A stretch of 64,000 bases of DNA from CAWJLE01 sp963843645 (GTDB taxonomy: Bacteria; Chloroflexota; Anaerolineae; DAOTYC01), in the NCBI GenBank assembly GCA_963843645.1, contig CAWJLE010000001.1, positions 62,001 to 126,000 of the forward strand, given 5' to 3'. The notes below the pieces were generated by a model. The model was not told the DNA's origin. It saw only the letters and a program-made list of their open reading frames with translations, and ran no database searches. Shown piece after piece: positions 7,042 through 15,671 of this stretch; position 1 is the stretch's first letter; each line of letters starts with the position of its first letter. The translations under genes were made by a program, and so were the position numbers.

Positions 7042-8424
7042 TCAATCTGCCAGGGAATGGGCATCCATGACCTCGAAGCGAGCTTCGAGGTCCGCCTGCA
7101 AGTCCAATAGCGCCGGCTCTGAGGCAACCCGAGGCGCGGAACCCTGAAACACCTTGTTGATGTCATAGGGTTCCTTGAACTTGAGGCAGTGGTAGATGTG
7201 TCTCGCCAACGCTGCACACGCGAACGGCATCGCTTTGTACCAGGGCCGCCCGTCGGCCTTCTTGCGCTCATACAGCGCCTTGTACGGGTTGCCGCGCGGA
7301 TCGAACCAGACCAACGGCGCGGCAATCTGGAATAGCGCGCGTTTCAGGTCCCGGTTGCCCCGCTTGGACATCCGGGTGTGATCAATGGTTTGCGACTTCT
7401 CCAGGCCGGCAAAGTAGCCGGTGTAAGCCACGTACTGGCGATAGTTCGAGAAGCGCACGACGTCCCGCGTCACGGCCAGGATCACCCCCAGAGCGGCGAT
7501 GCCCCCATAGGGCAGGGACGCCAACAGCCGGTAATCGTCACGGTGAACGACCAACTCCGCCAGCCGTTTGTCCAGGCTGGCCTGCGCGACGAAGCAGTGC
7601 TGCAACAGATCGGTCAGCCACGCCAGGCGCCAGGCCCGCCCCGGATCCGGTAAGAGTCCCGAACTGTCGGCGGCCAGAGCCTGCAACTCGTCCACGCGCA
7701 GTGCATGCTCATACGCCCCCGCCCGTCGCAAGACCGCGGCCACCTCGGCCGCTGGTGTGCCCGCCAACTCGCCGGGGCTAGGATATGCCCGCACCAGGCT
7801 GACCGGCGCGACAGTGGTCACGCTGCTGGTAAAGAACACCTTCAGCTCGGGAAAGATCATGGCCACCAACTGACCGAACTGGTTACGCAAACGACAGACC
7901 ATGACGTTCAGTTTCCAGTTCGTGCGGCACAGCGCCACCAGCTCCATCTCGTCTGCCGCGGGCAAACCCAGCGGCTGCAGGCTGAACTCCTCGCCCACCA
8001 TTTCGTGCAGGTAGCCCATGCGGGCCATCACCCGGGCATCCATGTCATCCGTTTTGGGCAAGGCCCCAAAGATCTTTTCCCGCATATGGCGCGTCGCACC
8101 GTTATCCACCAGCAGCAGACGATACCCCCCATCCAACAGATATTGGCTCACGCTCGCCCCGTAGTACCCCCCAGTCGGCTCACACAGACCCAGAAAGGCC
8201 CTCGGATCGGGGCTACACCGGTCCAGATACTGCTGCAACTGGCGCAGACCCGCGCGCGTGCTCGCAAAGTGCAGACAGCGCGCCCGCTGCCACCGCTCAT
8301 CGCCCCGCACAAACGTCTGCAAGCTGATCGCCACCACCACATGCTCGCGGTAGCCCACATCAAGGCCCACATAGTAGCGCACCGGCCACGCCGGACTCAA
8401 CTCCGCCAACAGGGTCATGGTCAT
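7042..8424 (-). CDS. IS110-family transposase (recombinase), copy 1
   Basis: A 460-residue IS110 recombinase. The RuvC-like DEDD domain shows D22 (VGLDVG), E82 (CEPTGGYYG) and the KTDDMDARVMA motif (D126/D129). A helical linker follows, then the Transposase_20 domain with LASLPYGGIAALGVILAV near residue 310 and the RMSKRGNRDLKRALFQ motif that includes the conserved serine region. Length is above the usual 320-420 but no domain is missing. IS110 enzymes use a bridge RNA from a non-coding end to pair target and donor DNA (known for IS621); the leader at 8448-8542 is a candidate. The gene appears intact, so the copy may be active. Confidence 0.95.
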   Translation of the reverse strand: MTMTLLAELSPAWPVRYYVGLDVGYREHVVVAISLQTFVRGDERWQRARCLHFASTRAGLRQLQQYLDRCSPDPRAFLGLCEPTGGYYGASVSQYLLDGGYRLLLVDNGATRHMREKIFGALPKTDDMDARVMARMGYLHEMVGEEFSLQPLGLPAADEMELVALCRTNWKLNVMVCRLRNQFGQLVAMIFPELKVFFTSSVTTVAPVSLVRAYPSPGELAGTPAAEVAAVLRRAGAYEHALRVDELQALAADSSGLLPDPGRAWRLAWLTDLLQHCFVAQASLDKRLAELVVHRDDYRLLASLPYGGIAALGVILAVTRDVVRFSNYRQYVAYTGYFAGLEKSQTIDHTRMSKRGNRDLKRALFQIAAPLVWFDPRGNPYKALYERKKADGRPWYKAMPFACAALARHIYHCLKFKEPYDINKVFQGSAPRVASEPALLDLQADLEARFEVMDAHSLAD

Positions 8425-8447
8425 CTTCTCTCCTCAGCTATTCTGGG

Positions 8448-8542
8448 CTGGGGCCGTGGCCAGACAGCCTAGAATACATACAGTGGTCGTTCAGTCACGC
8501 ACACAATGGTTTATCGTAAGGCTTGTCTGGCCCGTGCCCCAG
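8448..8542 (-). ncRNA. candidate IS110 bridge RNA hairpin
   Basis: Arms at 8448-8470 and 8519-8542 pair over about 20 bases with small internal mismatches (CTGGGGC, GGCCAGACA and GCC on one side; GGC, TGTCTGGCC and GCCCCAG on the other), around a 48-base loop. The hairpin starts 24 bases upstream of the transposase start, in the left non-coding end where IS110-group elements encode their bridge RNA. No promoter was assigned. Pairing of loop segments with insertion-site flanks was not testable here. Confidence 0.5.
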
Positions 8543-9025
8543 TTCACCTGTCCAGCGCCTACCACCCGTTTTGCCGTGAGAAGAGCCGAAGGCTTGGAAT
8601 GACGGCAACCCGCCAACCCCCACAGCGTACGTACAAGGGTCACAGTATGCCCTAATGGTCTTTAGTAGTGGTCTGGAGTCTTAACTCCCGGGTTGGCGAC
8701 GCCCAACATTCGCCCTGTGGGTCACTATGTGCCCAAATTGCATTACATGGGTCGTCGCCGTCACCTTCCTAACCATGCCCTGGCGGCTTACCAACGCTAT
8801 TCGCCTGTTAATGTGCAACGTCTATCGAGACACCTCTACAGCCGAACTGTACCCCATCCCCTTCATTTGCGCCAACTCCGACGTCTAGCGTCTACCCTCC
8901 CTCTAGACCATTCGCCCCGGGGTCCGCCCAGGGCGCGGACATTGACAAAATCCTGGGACGCGCCTATATTGACGGCTTCAGGAGCCTGACCTGTTCCCCA
9001 CATTATATGGAAGGTGGCCCGTGCG
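8543..9025. other. region upstream of IS110 copy 1 without a convincing gene
   Basis: The first ~150 bases probably belong to the insertion element leader. The rest holds no ORF with coding character; a 98-residue reading at 8693-8989 has no ribosome site and an antisense-like composition. It leads to the PAS membrane protein gene. Confidence 0.5.
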
Positions 9026-10240
9026 ATGGCCAAGAAGAAGGCCGGACCCGCAACCGGTACCAAAATTGAATTCGTCGTGGCGCCGCTGCCCTACCGGCGC
9101 GCGGCGCTGATTGCGGCGCTGATCGCGGCGGCGCTGGGCCTGCCGGCGATCGCCGTTCCGGCGTGGATGCCGCCGTTCGTGGGCGCCGGGGTGACGTGCG
9201 CCGCGCTCGCGCTGGCCCTGTTCGCCGCCTGGCCGGCGGAGAAGCACGCGCGGCTGCTGTCGATGCTGGCCGCGGTGGCGGTCACCATGTACGCCGGGGC
9301 GTTCGTGCTGCAGTCGGTCACCGGCGGCCAGCTCGACGTCGAATCCTGGATGGGACCCGTGCCGCTGGGCACGATCTCGCCGCTGGTGACGGGCGGGCTG
9401 CTCGTCGCCGGCCTGACGCTGCTGTGGCTGCCGTTCGCGACGGTCGAGCGCCCTCACGGCGCGGCCGGCGCGGGCTCGCTGGGCGCGGCGGTGGCGGTGT
9501 ACGGCCTGGGCATCCTGCTGGCGCACGGCTATGGTTGGTCGTGGCTGATCGCGGCCACGCCGGCGGTCCACGCGCCGGCCGGACTGGCGCTGCTCGTGCT
9601 GGGCCTGGGGCTCAGCGCGGCCGCCGGCCCCGATCACGTACCGCTGTCCGCGCTGAGCGGACCTTCGGCGCGGGCCCGGCTGCTGCGTGCACTGGTGGGC
9701 GCCGTGATCGCCGCGCTGGTCGTGGACGCGGGCGCGTTCCAGCTGGCGCCGCGGACGATGAGCCCGGCGGATGCGGCGCTGTGGTCGACGCTGGCCCTGG
9801 CGGCGCTGGTGATCGCGATCGCCACGCCGCTGCTGGCCCACATCGGCGGGGCGGTGGATGGCCGTGCGGCGGAGCCGGAACCCCCGCCCGAAGCCGACGA
9901 GGCGGCCCAATTGGGCTCGCTCGCCGCGCAGCTGCCGCTGTACGTGTGGACGACCGACGCGGAGCTGCGGGTGACGTCGGTGTTCGGCGCGCAGGTCGCC
10001 GCGGACGATCCGCGCCTGGGACGATGGCGCGGCCGAACGGTGTACGAGCTGTTCAGATCGCGCAAGCCGGAATATCCGCCGATCGCGGCGCACCTGGCGG
10101 CGCTGCGGGGCGAGTCCGGCCGCTACGAATACACATACGAGGGCCGGCGGCAGGAGTGCCGCGTCCAGCCGCTGCGGGATGAGGCGGGCGCGGTCGTGGG
10201 CTGCCTGGGCCTGGCGCTGGATACAACCGAAAACGCATAG
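9026..10240 (+). CDS. membrane protein with C-terminal PAS domain
   Basis: About 404 residues starting at ATG 9026 with AAGGTGG upstream (GTG at 9014 is an alternative). Residues ~25-290 form eight or nine hydrophobic helices with no recognised family. A charged linker (EPEPPPEADEAAQLG) leads to a C-terminal PAS domain: LPLYVWTTDAELRVTSVFG, GRTVYELF, RYEYTYEGRRQECRVQPLRDEAGAVVGCLGLALD. No kinase, GGDEF or helix-turn-helix follows, so it is a sensor without a visible output domain. The stop is 19 bases before the alcohol dehydrogenase start, suggesting one transcript. Codon use is strongly GC-rich. Confidence 0.7.
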   Translation: MAKKKAGPATGTKIEFVVAPLPYRRAALIAALIAAALGLPAIAVPAWMPPFVGAGVTCAALALALFAAWPAEKHARLLSMLAAVAVTMYAGAFVLQSVTGGQLDVESWMGPVPLGTISPLVTGGLLVAGLTLLWLPFATVERPHGAAGAGSLGAAVAVYGLGILLAHGYGWSWLIAATPAVHAPAGLALLVLGLGLSAAAGPDHVPLSALSGPSARARLLRALVGAVIAALVVDAGAFQLAPRTMSPADAALWSTLALAALVIAIATPLLAHIGGAVDGRAAEPEPPPEADEAAQLGSLAAQLPLYVWTTDAELRVTSVFGAQVAADDPRLGRWRGRTVYELFRSRKPEYPPIAAHLAALRGESGRYEYTYEGRRQECRVQPLRDEAGAVVGCLGLALDTTENA

Positions 10241-10258
10241 TTGCGGCGGAGGACTGGG

Positions 10259-11302
10259 ATGAAGGCATTGACGTTGACGTCATACAACAGGTTCGAGTTC
10301 GGCGACGCGCCGGAACCGCACGTCGGGCCGGAGGACGTGCTGATCCGCGTGGCGGCCTGCGGCATCTGCGGCAGCGACATCCACGGCATGGACGGCAGCA
10401 CGGGGCGGCGCATTCCGCCGGTGATCATGGGCCACGAAGCCAGCGGGACCCTGGCCCGCGTCGGCGCGGACGTCGAGGGCTGGCAGGTCGGCGACCGCGT
10501 GACCTTCGACTCGACCATCTATTGCGGCCACTGCGCCTTCTGCCGGCGCGGCGAGATCAACCTGTGCGACAACCGCCGGGTCCTGGGCGTGTCGTGCGGC
10601 GAGTACCGGCAGCACGGCGCGTTCGCCGAGTACGTCGCGGTGCCGCAGCACATCCTCTACCGCCTGCCCGACGACCTGTCCTTCGTCCGCGCGACGATGG
10701 CGGAGCCGACGTCGGTGGCGGTGCATGCCGTGGAGCGGACTCCGCTGGCGCTGGATTGCACGGCCGTGGTGGTGGGCGCGGGGATGATCGGCCTGTTGGT
10801 GATCCAGGCGCTGAAGGCGCGCGGCGTGGGCCGGGTCATTGCAGTGGACCTGGACGCGAGCCGCCTGGCAAAGGCGCGGACGCTGGGCGCCGACGTGGCG
10901 CTCAAGTCCGACGAAGTGGACGCGGTGGCCGAGATCCAGCGGCTGACGGCGGTGCGCGGCGGGACCGGCGGCGCCGACGCGGCCTTCGAGGTCGTGGGCA
11001 TCACGCCGACGCTCCGCCTGGCCACCGAATGCGTGCGCAAGGGCGGCTCGCTCACGCTGGTGGGCAACCTCTCACCGACCACCGAGTGGCTGCTCCAATC
11101 CGTGGTCACCCGCGAGGTCACGGTGTACGGCAGCTGCGCCTCACGCGGGGAGTATCCCGCGTGCCTGAACCTCATCGCGCGCGGCCAGATCGACGTCGAC
11201 GCGCTGATCAGCGCCACGGCCCCGCTGAGCGACGGCGCGGCGTGGTTCCAGCGCCTGCACGCCGGCGAGCCCGGCCTGATGAAGGTCGTGCTGGAGCCGT
11301 AG
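10259..11302 (+). CDS. zinc-dependent medium-chain alcohol/polyol dehydrogenase
   Basis: A 347-residue MDR-family NAD(P)-dependent dehydrogenase starting at ATG 10259 behind GGAGG. The catalytic zinc ligands are visible in CGICGSDIHGMDG and GHEASG. The structural zinc has its four cysteines in CGHCAFCRRGEINLC (about residues 90-104). The Rossmann fold shows VVVGAGMIGLLVIQALK and an acidic residue after the second strand (VDLDASR), which favours NAD. It resembles galactitol-1-phosphate, sorbitol and threonine dehydrogenases; the exact substrate is unknown. An MFS transporter follows 36 bases later, so sugar or polyol uptake and oxidation is a reasonable inference. Confidence 0.85.
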   Translation: MKALTLTSYNRFEFGDAPEPHVGPEDVLIRVAACGICGSDIHGMDGSTGRRIPPVIMGHEASGTLARVGADVEGWQVGDRVTFDSTIYCGHCAFCRRGEINLCDNRRVLGVSCGEYRQHGAFAEYVAVPQHILYRLPDDLSFVRATMAEPTSVAVHAVERTPLALDCTAVVVGAGMIGLLVIQALKARGVGRVIAVDLDASRLAKARTLGADVALKSDEVDAVAEIQRLTAVRGGTGGADAAFEVVGITPTLRLATECVRKGGSLTLVGNLSPTTEWLLQSVVTREVTVYGSCASRGEYPACLNLIARGQIDVDALISATAPLSDGAAWFQRLHAGEPGLMKVVLEP

Positions 11303-11338
11303 GGAGCGGGTGCCGCGGCCATCAAAAGGGGGCCATCC

Positions 11339-12547
11339 ATGTCCATTTCAGATCGCAGCCACGCCCCACCTCTCGCAGACCGTCCCGCGCCCATCGCCCT
11401 GGCCTACGTCGGATTCGTGGTTCTGGGCCTGTCGGGCGGACTCCTGGGCGTGGGCTGGCCCTCGATTCGCGGCTCCTTCGGCGTCAGCCTCGCCGCTCTG
11501 GGCCTGCTGCTGACGGCTTCCACGGCCGGGTACGTGGTGGCGAGCTTCAGCAGCGGCCGGCTCATCGCGCGGCTCGGCGTAGGACCCCTGCTGGTCGCCG
11601 CCGGGCTGGTCAGCGCACTCGGCCTGCTGGGCTACGCGCTGTCCCCCACCTGGGCATTTGCCATCCTGGCCGCCGTGGTCACCGGCGTCGGCACCGCCTC
11701 CATCGACAGCGGGCTGAACACCTACGTAGCGCTCCACGGCGACTCACGCGTGATGAACTGGCTGCACGCCAGCTACGGCGTGGGGGCGACGCTCGGCCCG
11801 GCCCTGATGACCGTAGTCATCACGTCCGGCCTGGGATCCTTCCATGGCTGGCGCTACGGCTACGCGGCTGCCGCCCTGGCCAACGTCGCGCTCGCCGCGT
11901 GCTTCGTCCTGACGCTGTCCCGGTGGCAGGCAGCCCGCTCGCCCGCGGAGCCGGACCTCGGCGCGACGCTCAAGTACCTCGGCAGCGCCGGCACGCTGCG
12001 GCTGCCCGCCCTCTGGCTGGGGATCGCGCTGGCGTTCATCCACACCGGAACGGAAGTCACGGCCGGGCAGTGGAGCTACACCCTGCTCACCGAATCGCGC
12101 GCCATCGCCGCGGAAACCGCCGGCCTGTGGGTCAGCATCTTCTGGGGCAGCTTCACCGTGGCCCGGCTGATCGGCGGCCTCACCGTCGCCCGGATCGGCG
12201 TCCCGCGGCTGGTGCAGATCAGCAGCGTCGGGATGGTCATCGGCGCGTTCCTGCTGTGGTGGCGGGGCGCGGGCGAGCTGAGCCTGTTCGGCCTGGTGCT
12301 GATCGGCGTAGGAATCGCGCCCATCTTCCCGCTGCTGATGTCCACCACACCCCGGCTGGTCGGCGCCGCGCACGCGGCCAACGCCATCGGCTTCGAGATC
12401 AGCGGCGCCTCGCTGGGTCTCGCCATCCTGCCGAGCCTGGTGGGCCTGGCGGCTGAGAGCCACGGCCTGGAGCTCATCGGCCCGTGCCTGGTCGTCGGCG
12501 CCATCGTCACCGGCATCCTCAGCGTCCGGGTCATCGGCCGCACGTAG
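11339..12547 (+). CDS. MFS transporter, fucose-permease-like
   Basis: A 402-residue major facilitator with twelve predicted helices, starting at ATG 11339 after AAGGGGG. The motif-A-like loop GRLIARLGVGPLLVAAG follows helix 2, and a second related loop (ARLIGGLTVARIGVPRLV) lies in the C-terminal half. The segment DSGLNTYVALHGDSRVMNWLHASYGVGATLGPAL with paired Asn and His is typical of the FucP/YfkF-like sugar branch. It is co-oriented with the upstream zinc dehydrogenase, so sugar or polyol import is likely. Confidence 0.85.
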   Translation: MSISDRSHAPPLADRPAPIALAYVGFVVLGLSGGLLGVGWPSIRGSFGVSLAALGLLLTASTAGYVVASFSSGRLIARLGVGPLLVAAGLVSALGLLGYALSPTWAFAILAAVVTGVGTASIDSGLNTYVALHGDSRVMNWLHASYGVGATLGPALMTVVITSGLGSFHGWRYGYAAAALANVALAACFVLTLSRWQAARSPAEPDLGATLKYLGSAGTLRLPALWLGIALAFIHTGTEVTAGQWSYTLLTESRAIAAETAGLWVSIFWGSFTVARLIGGLTVARIGVPRLVQISSVGMVIGAFLLWWRGAGELSLFGLVLIGVGIAPIFPLLMSTTPRLVGAAHAANAIGFEISGASLGLAILPSLVGLAAESHGLELIGPCLVVGAIVTGILSVRVIGRT

Positions 12548-12640
12548 CGGCGCCTCTTGCAGCCGGAAAAGGTCGGTGGTATGATCGATCAAGTCATGCT
12601 GCCGCGCGAACGGCAGTGGAATTGCGAGGAGGGTTCAGCC

Positions 12641-13240
12641 TTGGAGACGACGCCTAACGAAGGCAAGTCGTTGGAGTATCTCACGGATCGGGCGCGACGC
12701 ATGGTCCTGCGCTACGTGGAAGTGAGCCCGTATCAGCTCAACCCGAGCCGGGACGTCTGGGAAGGGATCGTGCGGGCGATCGGCCGGCAGGCCCTCACCT
12801 TCGGCTGGCCGTATTGTCCTTGCCAGCAGCGGACCGGCGATCCGCAGGAAGACAAGAAATACATCTGCCCCTGCTACCGCCACAAGGAAGACATCGCGGA
12901 GACAGGCCACTGCATCTGCCGCCTCTTCGTGAACGAGAGCTACGACGCGTCGGAGGATGAGGTCGCGCCCCCGCCGGTCCGCAAAGAAGGCGACCCGTGG
13001 CCGGAGATCACGCTCTACGGCGCGCGCTGGTGCGGGCAGAGCCTGCAGGCCCGGCGCTTCCTGAACCATCACAGTGTCCCCTACACGTTCGTCGAGGTCG
13101 AGGATGATCCGGAGGCCGCCGAGCGCGTCCAGGCCTGGAACCACGGGCACCTGTCCACCCCCACCATCGACATCGACGGCCACATCCTCACCGAGCCCTC
13201 GGAGGAAGAGCTGAGCCGCGCCCTCGGCCTGACGGAGTAG
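12641..13240 (+). CDS. ferredoxin-thioredoxin reductase catalytic domain fused to glutaredoxin
   Basis: About 199 residues. TTG at 12641 is preferred because GAGGAGG lies eight bases upstream and the product then starts just before the family's first helix; a reading from 12557 adds residues without a good site. Residues ~20-105 are an FTR catalytic chain: CPCQQR, fourteen residues, CPCYRHKEDI, then GHCICRLF, supplying the 4Fe-4S cluster and the redox disulfide. Residues ~125-199 are a glutaredoxin-like domain with RWCGQSLQARRFLNHH (CGQS, a monothiol-type site) and LSTPTIDIDG. FTR passes ferredoxin electrons to thioredoxin-like targets, and the fusion suggests an internal target. Confidence 0.85.
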   Translation: METTPNEGKSLEYLTDRARRMVLRYVEVSPYQLNPSRDVWEGIVRAIGRQALTFGWPYCPCQQRTGDPQEDKKYICPCYRHKEDIAETGHCICRLFVNESYDASEDEVAPPPVRKEGDPWPEITLYGARWCGQSLQARRFLNHHSVPYTFVEVEDDPEAAERVQAWNHGHLSTPTIDIDGHILTEPSEEELSRALGLTE

Positions 13241-13283
13241 CCTCGTTTCAAGAGGTCGCGTCGACCACAACCTTATGGACATC

Positions 13284-13309
13284 TGAAACCTTCGGAGGTC
13301 CCTCCGCCG
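13284..13309 (-). terminator. weak hairpin between convergent genes
   Basis: A stem CTTCGG/CCGAAG around an AGG-rich loop lies between the FTR fusion and the protease stop. On the minus strand only GTTT follows, so terminator function is uncertain. Confidence 0.35.
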
Positions 13310-13313
13310 AAGC

Positions 13314-14702
13314 TTACTGCGCGTGCTGCTTCAGGATCATCGGGAAGTAGGCTCTCCGGTTGTAGCTGGTGGCGGCGAAGTCCACGTGCAGGGTGTAGTT
13401 GCTCACGACGCCGTAGTAGCCGTCGACCACCAGGCGATACGTGTGCCAACCCCGGGCCATGAAGCTGGCGCGGCTGTCCCCATAGGTCAGGCAGCCGCCG
13501 GAGCTGCAGCTGTCCCCCGCGCCGTCGAGCACGAAGAGGTCGAGGTCCGCCGACATCCCGCTCAAGGTCGCGGTCACCCGGCCCGACGCACTGGGCCTGA
13601 ACGTGTACGCATACTCCGGGCCGGATTCGTTCCAGGACTGACACGCGTACCGGTCGATGTTGTCCGTGGACCCGGCGCCGCCGTTGTTCCAGGTGTGCGA
13701 CTCGCCCGGGCCGATGGTCCGCGCCGGCACGCACGTCGCCGACGATCCGCCGAACGTCACGTCCAACGTCTGAAACTGGAAAGCCTGGTTGCCGGAGGAG
13801 ACGCAGTCGTAGTCGATGTTCATGCTCACCCGGAACAAACCGTGTGGCCGGCCCACGGTGGTGCCCCAGCTGTTCAACATGATCCAGTAGGGATTGGCGG
13901 GATTGGTGTCGTCGTACCCCACGCAGACGACGGCGTGGGCGCCCTCGCCGAAGTCGTAGGAATCCCCGCATGGGTCGTATCCCCAGACGGCCGACTCAGG
14001 CTGCGCTCCCCAGAAATCGAAGAAGCTGTTCCAGTCGGCCTGGTTGGGCAGGTAGAAGCCGAAGAAGATCGCCCGGTTCTGGCTGAGCACGTTCTTGATG
14101 TTGGTGATGGCCGCCGCCTTGCCGACGCCGTATGTGGGAATGGTCGTGGCGTTGACGGCGGAAATGGGGTAGTTTGGCACCGTGGCAATGCCGCCGCAGG
14201 TTTGGCTGCCGCACCAGCCGCCGCCGTCCCGCCAGGACGCGCCGGAATTCGACCACGGGATCGCGAAACCCTTGCCGTAAGGCGGATCGTAGAAGTCCGC
14301 GAACTGGGTCAGATTGCCGCCGCCGCACGCGCAGTAGCTCGCGCAGGAGTTCAGAAACTGCTCCGACAGGCGCTCCTTGACGTTGCGTTGGACGTCGAGA
14401 GCGACTTCCAGGACGCCGGTGCCCGCCCAGACCCAGCAGTTGCCGCACGCGCCCTGGTTGCGTTCGGCGGGCGTGTACTGCACGTGGTCGAGCAGGCTCA
14501 GCGAGCCCGCCGCGGCGACTTCGGCGGACAGCGCCGGCTCGATGTGGGTCAGCGGCGCGCGGCGATAGTCCTCCATCCACCGGTCCCACGTCGCCTGGTC
14601 GGGGTGCATGATCGGATAACGCTCGGGCTGCTGCGACTGCGCGGAGCCCAGGACGGCGAAGAGCAGCCCCAGGCTCACGATGACCCACCGCCACCGTCTC
14701 AC
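13314..14702 (-). CDS. secreted papain-like cysteine protease with C-terminal PPC domain
   Basis: About 462 residues. GTG at 14702 is preferred: GGAGAAGGAAG lies just upstream, the product then begins with a signal peptide (RRWRWVIVSLGLLFAVLG), and the promoter at 14795-14822 leaves too short a leader for the in-frame GTG at 14780. The peptidase C1 domain shows the oxyanion Gln and nucleophile Cys in NQGACGNCWVW, the catalytic His in EGAHAVVCVGYDD and the Asn in MLNSWG. A PPC-type beta domain follows (DNIDRYACQSWNESGPEYAYTF, then SADLDLFVLDG). The protein ends in AYFPMILKQ, a hydrophobic tail like that of the secreted protein at 32603-33286. Expected outside the cell or on its surface. Confidence 0.85.
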   Translation of the reverse strand: MRRWRWVIVSLGLLFAVLGSAQSQQPERYPIMHPDQATWDRWMEDYRRAPLTHIEPALSAEVAAAGSLSLLDHVQYTPAERNQGACGNCWVWAGTGVLEVALDVQRNVKERLSEQFLNSCASYCACGGGNLTQFADFYDPPYGKGFAIPWSNSGASWRDGGGWCGSQTCGGIATVPNYPISAVNATTIPTYGVGKAAAITNIKNVLSQNRAIFFGFYLPNQADWNSFFDFWGAQPESAVWGYDPCGDSYDFGEGAHAVVCVGYDDTNPANPYWIMLNSWGTTVGRPHGLFRVSMNIDYDCVSSGNQAFQFQTLDVTFGGSSATCVPARTIGPGESHTWNNGGAGSTDNIDRYACQSWNESGPEYAYTFRPSASGRVTATLSGMSADLDLFVLDGAGDSCSSGGCLTYGDSRASFMARGWHTYRLVVDGYYGVVSNYTLHVDFAATSYNRRAYFPMILKQHAQ

Positions 14703-14794
14703 GTCGGCTTCCTTCTCCTCAGACACCGGCTGCTTGTGGCGGCCCGAGCGCTTCGTATCGAGCCGATCCAACTCAGACACACATCACATCATCC

Positions 14795-14822
14795 ATTATA
14801 TGTGAAGCATCGAATGTGTCAA
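14795..14822 (-). promoter_or_regulatory. sigma-70 promoter of the papain-like protease
   Basis: On the minus strand -35 TTGACA (14817-14822) and -10 TATAAT (14795-14800) are both consensus, with a 16-base spacer. Transcription would begin near 14788, which favours the start codon at 14702. Confidence 0.8.
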
Positions 14823-15149
14823 TTTAATATTAACTTCCGTGCGGCTGAACACGTGGCCCGTTGTCGAGCAGCCGGCTGGCTCGCGGCCTGATTTGGGTCA
14901 TGGTCGACGTGCCGGCGTTCGTGTTAGCATCCTCGTCGTCGGCCGTCGAGACTCCTTTTATGGGACGGCTTGCGGACCGCGGTGCGAGTCCCCGGCCGGG
15001 TTCGCCCATGCTGCTTTCGCAGGTGACACCGTCGGCCTGTGGGCCGTGGGTGGCTCACTCGAGGAGGTGCAACGTGGGATCGTGGTCGGCGCTTGAGGGC
15101 GCTTCTCGTCGGCGGGCCGGGAAGTCGGAGGCCCGGACCGCTCCGCCGG
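14823..15149. other. stretch without a convincing gene
   Basis: A plus-strand reading around 14861-15120 contains WVMVDV and TPFMGRLADRGAS, which vaguely resemble an alkaline-phosphatase-superfamily N-terminus and might be a decayed fragment. The word GGTGCGAGTCC at 14979 resembles part of a cobalamin riboswitch, but the remaining core is missing. Nothing firm. Confidence 0.3.
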
Positions 15150-15671
15150 TCACTTGGGAGGACAGATCAGCTTGAACTGCTCCCAGGACCCGACCTTCGT
15201 CGCATCCGAGTGGATCGTGTCCGTCGTTCGCCCGCCGCCGCTCACTGCCGTGAGGAAGTGGCCGTTGTTGGTCTTGATGCCGTACGATCCGTTCGGCTGC
15301 CACACCACGGTGAATTTCTCCCAACCCTGGACCTGGGTCGCGTCGGAGTGGATCACGTCCGTGGTGCGTCCACCTCCGTTGACGGCGGTCAGGTAGTGCC
15401 CGTTGGTGGTCTCGATGCCGTACTGGACGGGGGCGCCCTCGCCCTGGTCCACCAGCGTGAACTTCTCCCACGAACCGATCCTGGTCGCGTCGGTGTGGAT
15501 GACGTCCACGATTCTGCCTCCGCCGCCCACCGCGGTGAGGTAGTGGCCGTTGACCGTCTGGATCGCGCAGGTCACAGGCCCATTCCTGGAAAATGCGATG
15601 CCCGAAGGCAGCGCCATACTCCCGAGTAACACAACAATCAACAGAGAGCCGGTCAAAAGGGACGTTTTCAT
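15150..15671 (-). CDS. secreted fascin-like (beta-trefoil) three-repeat protein
   Basis: A 173-residue protein starting at ATG 15671 behind GGAGGG. A signal peptide (MKTSLLTGSLLIVVLLGSMALPSG) precedes three ~45-residue repeats of the form YGIxTxNGHYLTAVxGGGRTTDVIHSDATxxGSWEKF. Three such repeats make one beta-trefoil in fascin and actin-crosslinking-like folds, here probably a secreted carbohydrate or surface-binding module. A six-repeat paralogue lies at 36837-37835, and the two share the leader GGAGGGTATCGACC before ATGAAA, pointing to recent common origin. No catalytic residues seen. Confidence 0.75.
   Translation of the reverse strand: MKTSLLTGSLLIVVLLGSMALPSGIAFSRNGPVTCAIQTVNGHYLTAVGGGGRIVDVIHTDATRIGSWEKFTLVDQGEGAPVQYGIETTNGHYLTAVNGGGRTTDVIHSDATQVQGWEKFTVVWQPNGSYGIKTNNGHFLTAVSGGGRTTDTIHSDATKVGSWEQFKLICPPK

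Larger units (their letters stand above)
7015..8690 (-). mobile_element. IS110-family insertion sequence, copy 1 (ends not defined)
   Basis: The element consists of a full-length transposase gene (7042-8424, minus) and a structured non-coding stretch upstream of it. IS110 elements lack terminal inverted repeats, so the exact ends cannot be read from one copy. The limits given are the hairpin at 7014 and the end of the structured leader near 8690. Confidence 0.6.

Noticed and set aside
8693..8989. 98-residue reading upstream of the IS110 leader
   Set aside because: No ribosome site or recognisable domain; composition is unlike the neighbouring genes.
10522..12456. 644-residue plus-strand reading across the dehydrogenase and MFS genes
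   Set aside because: It is an out-of-frame shadow in GC-rich DNA, rich in Arg, Gly and Pro, and overlaps two well-supported genes.
14970..15060. Cobalamin riboswitch-like word GGTGCGAGTCC
   Set aside because: The remaining conserved core and a downstream plus-strand gene are missing.
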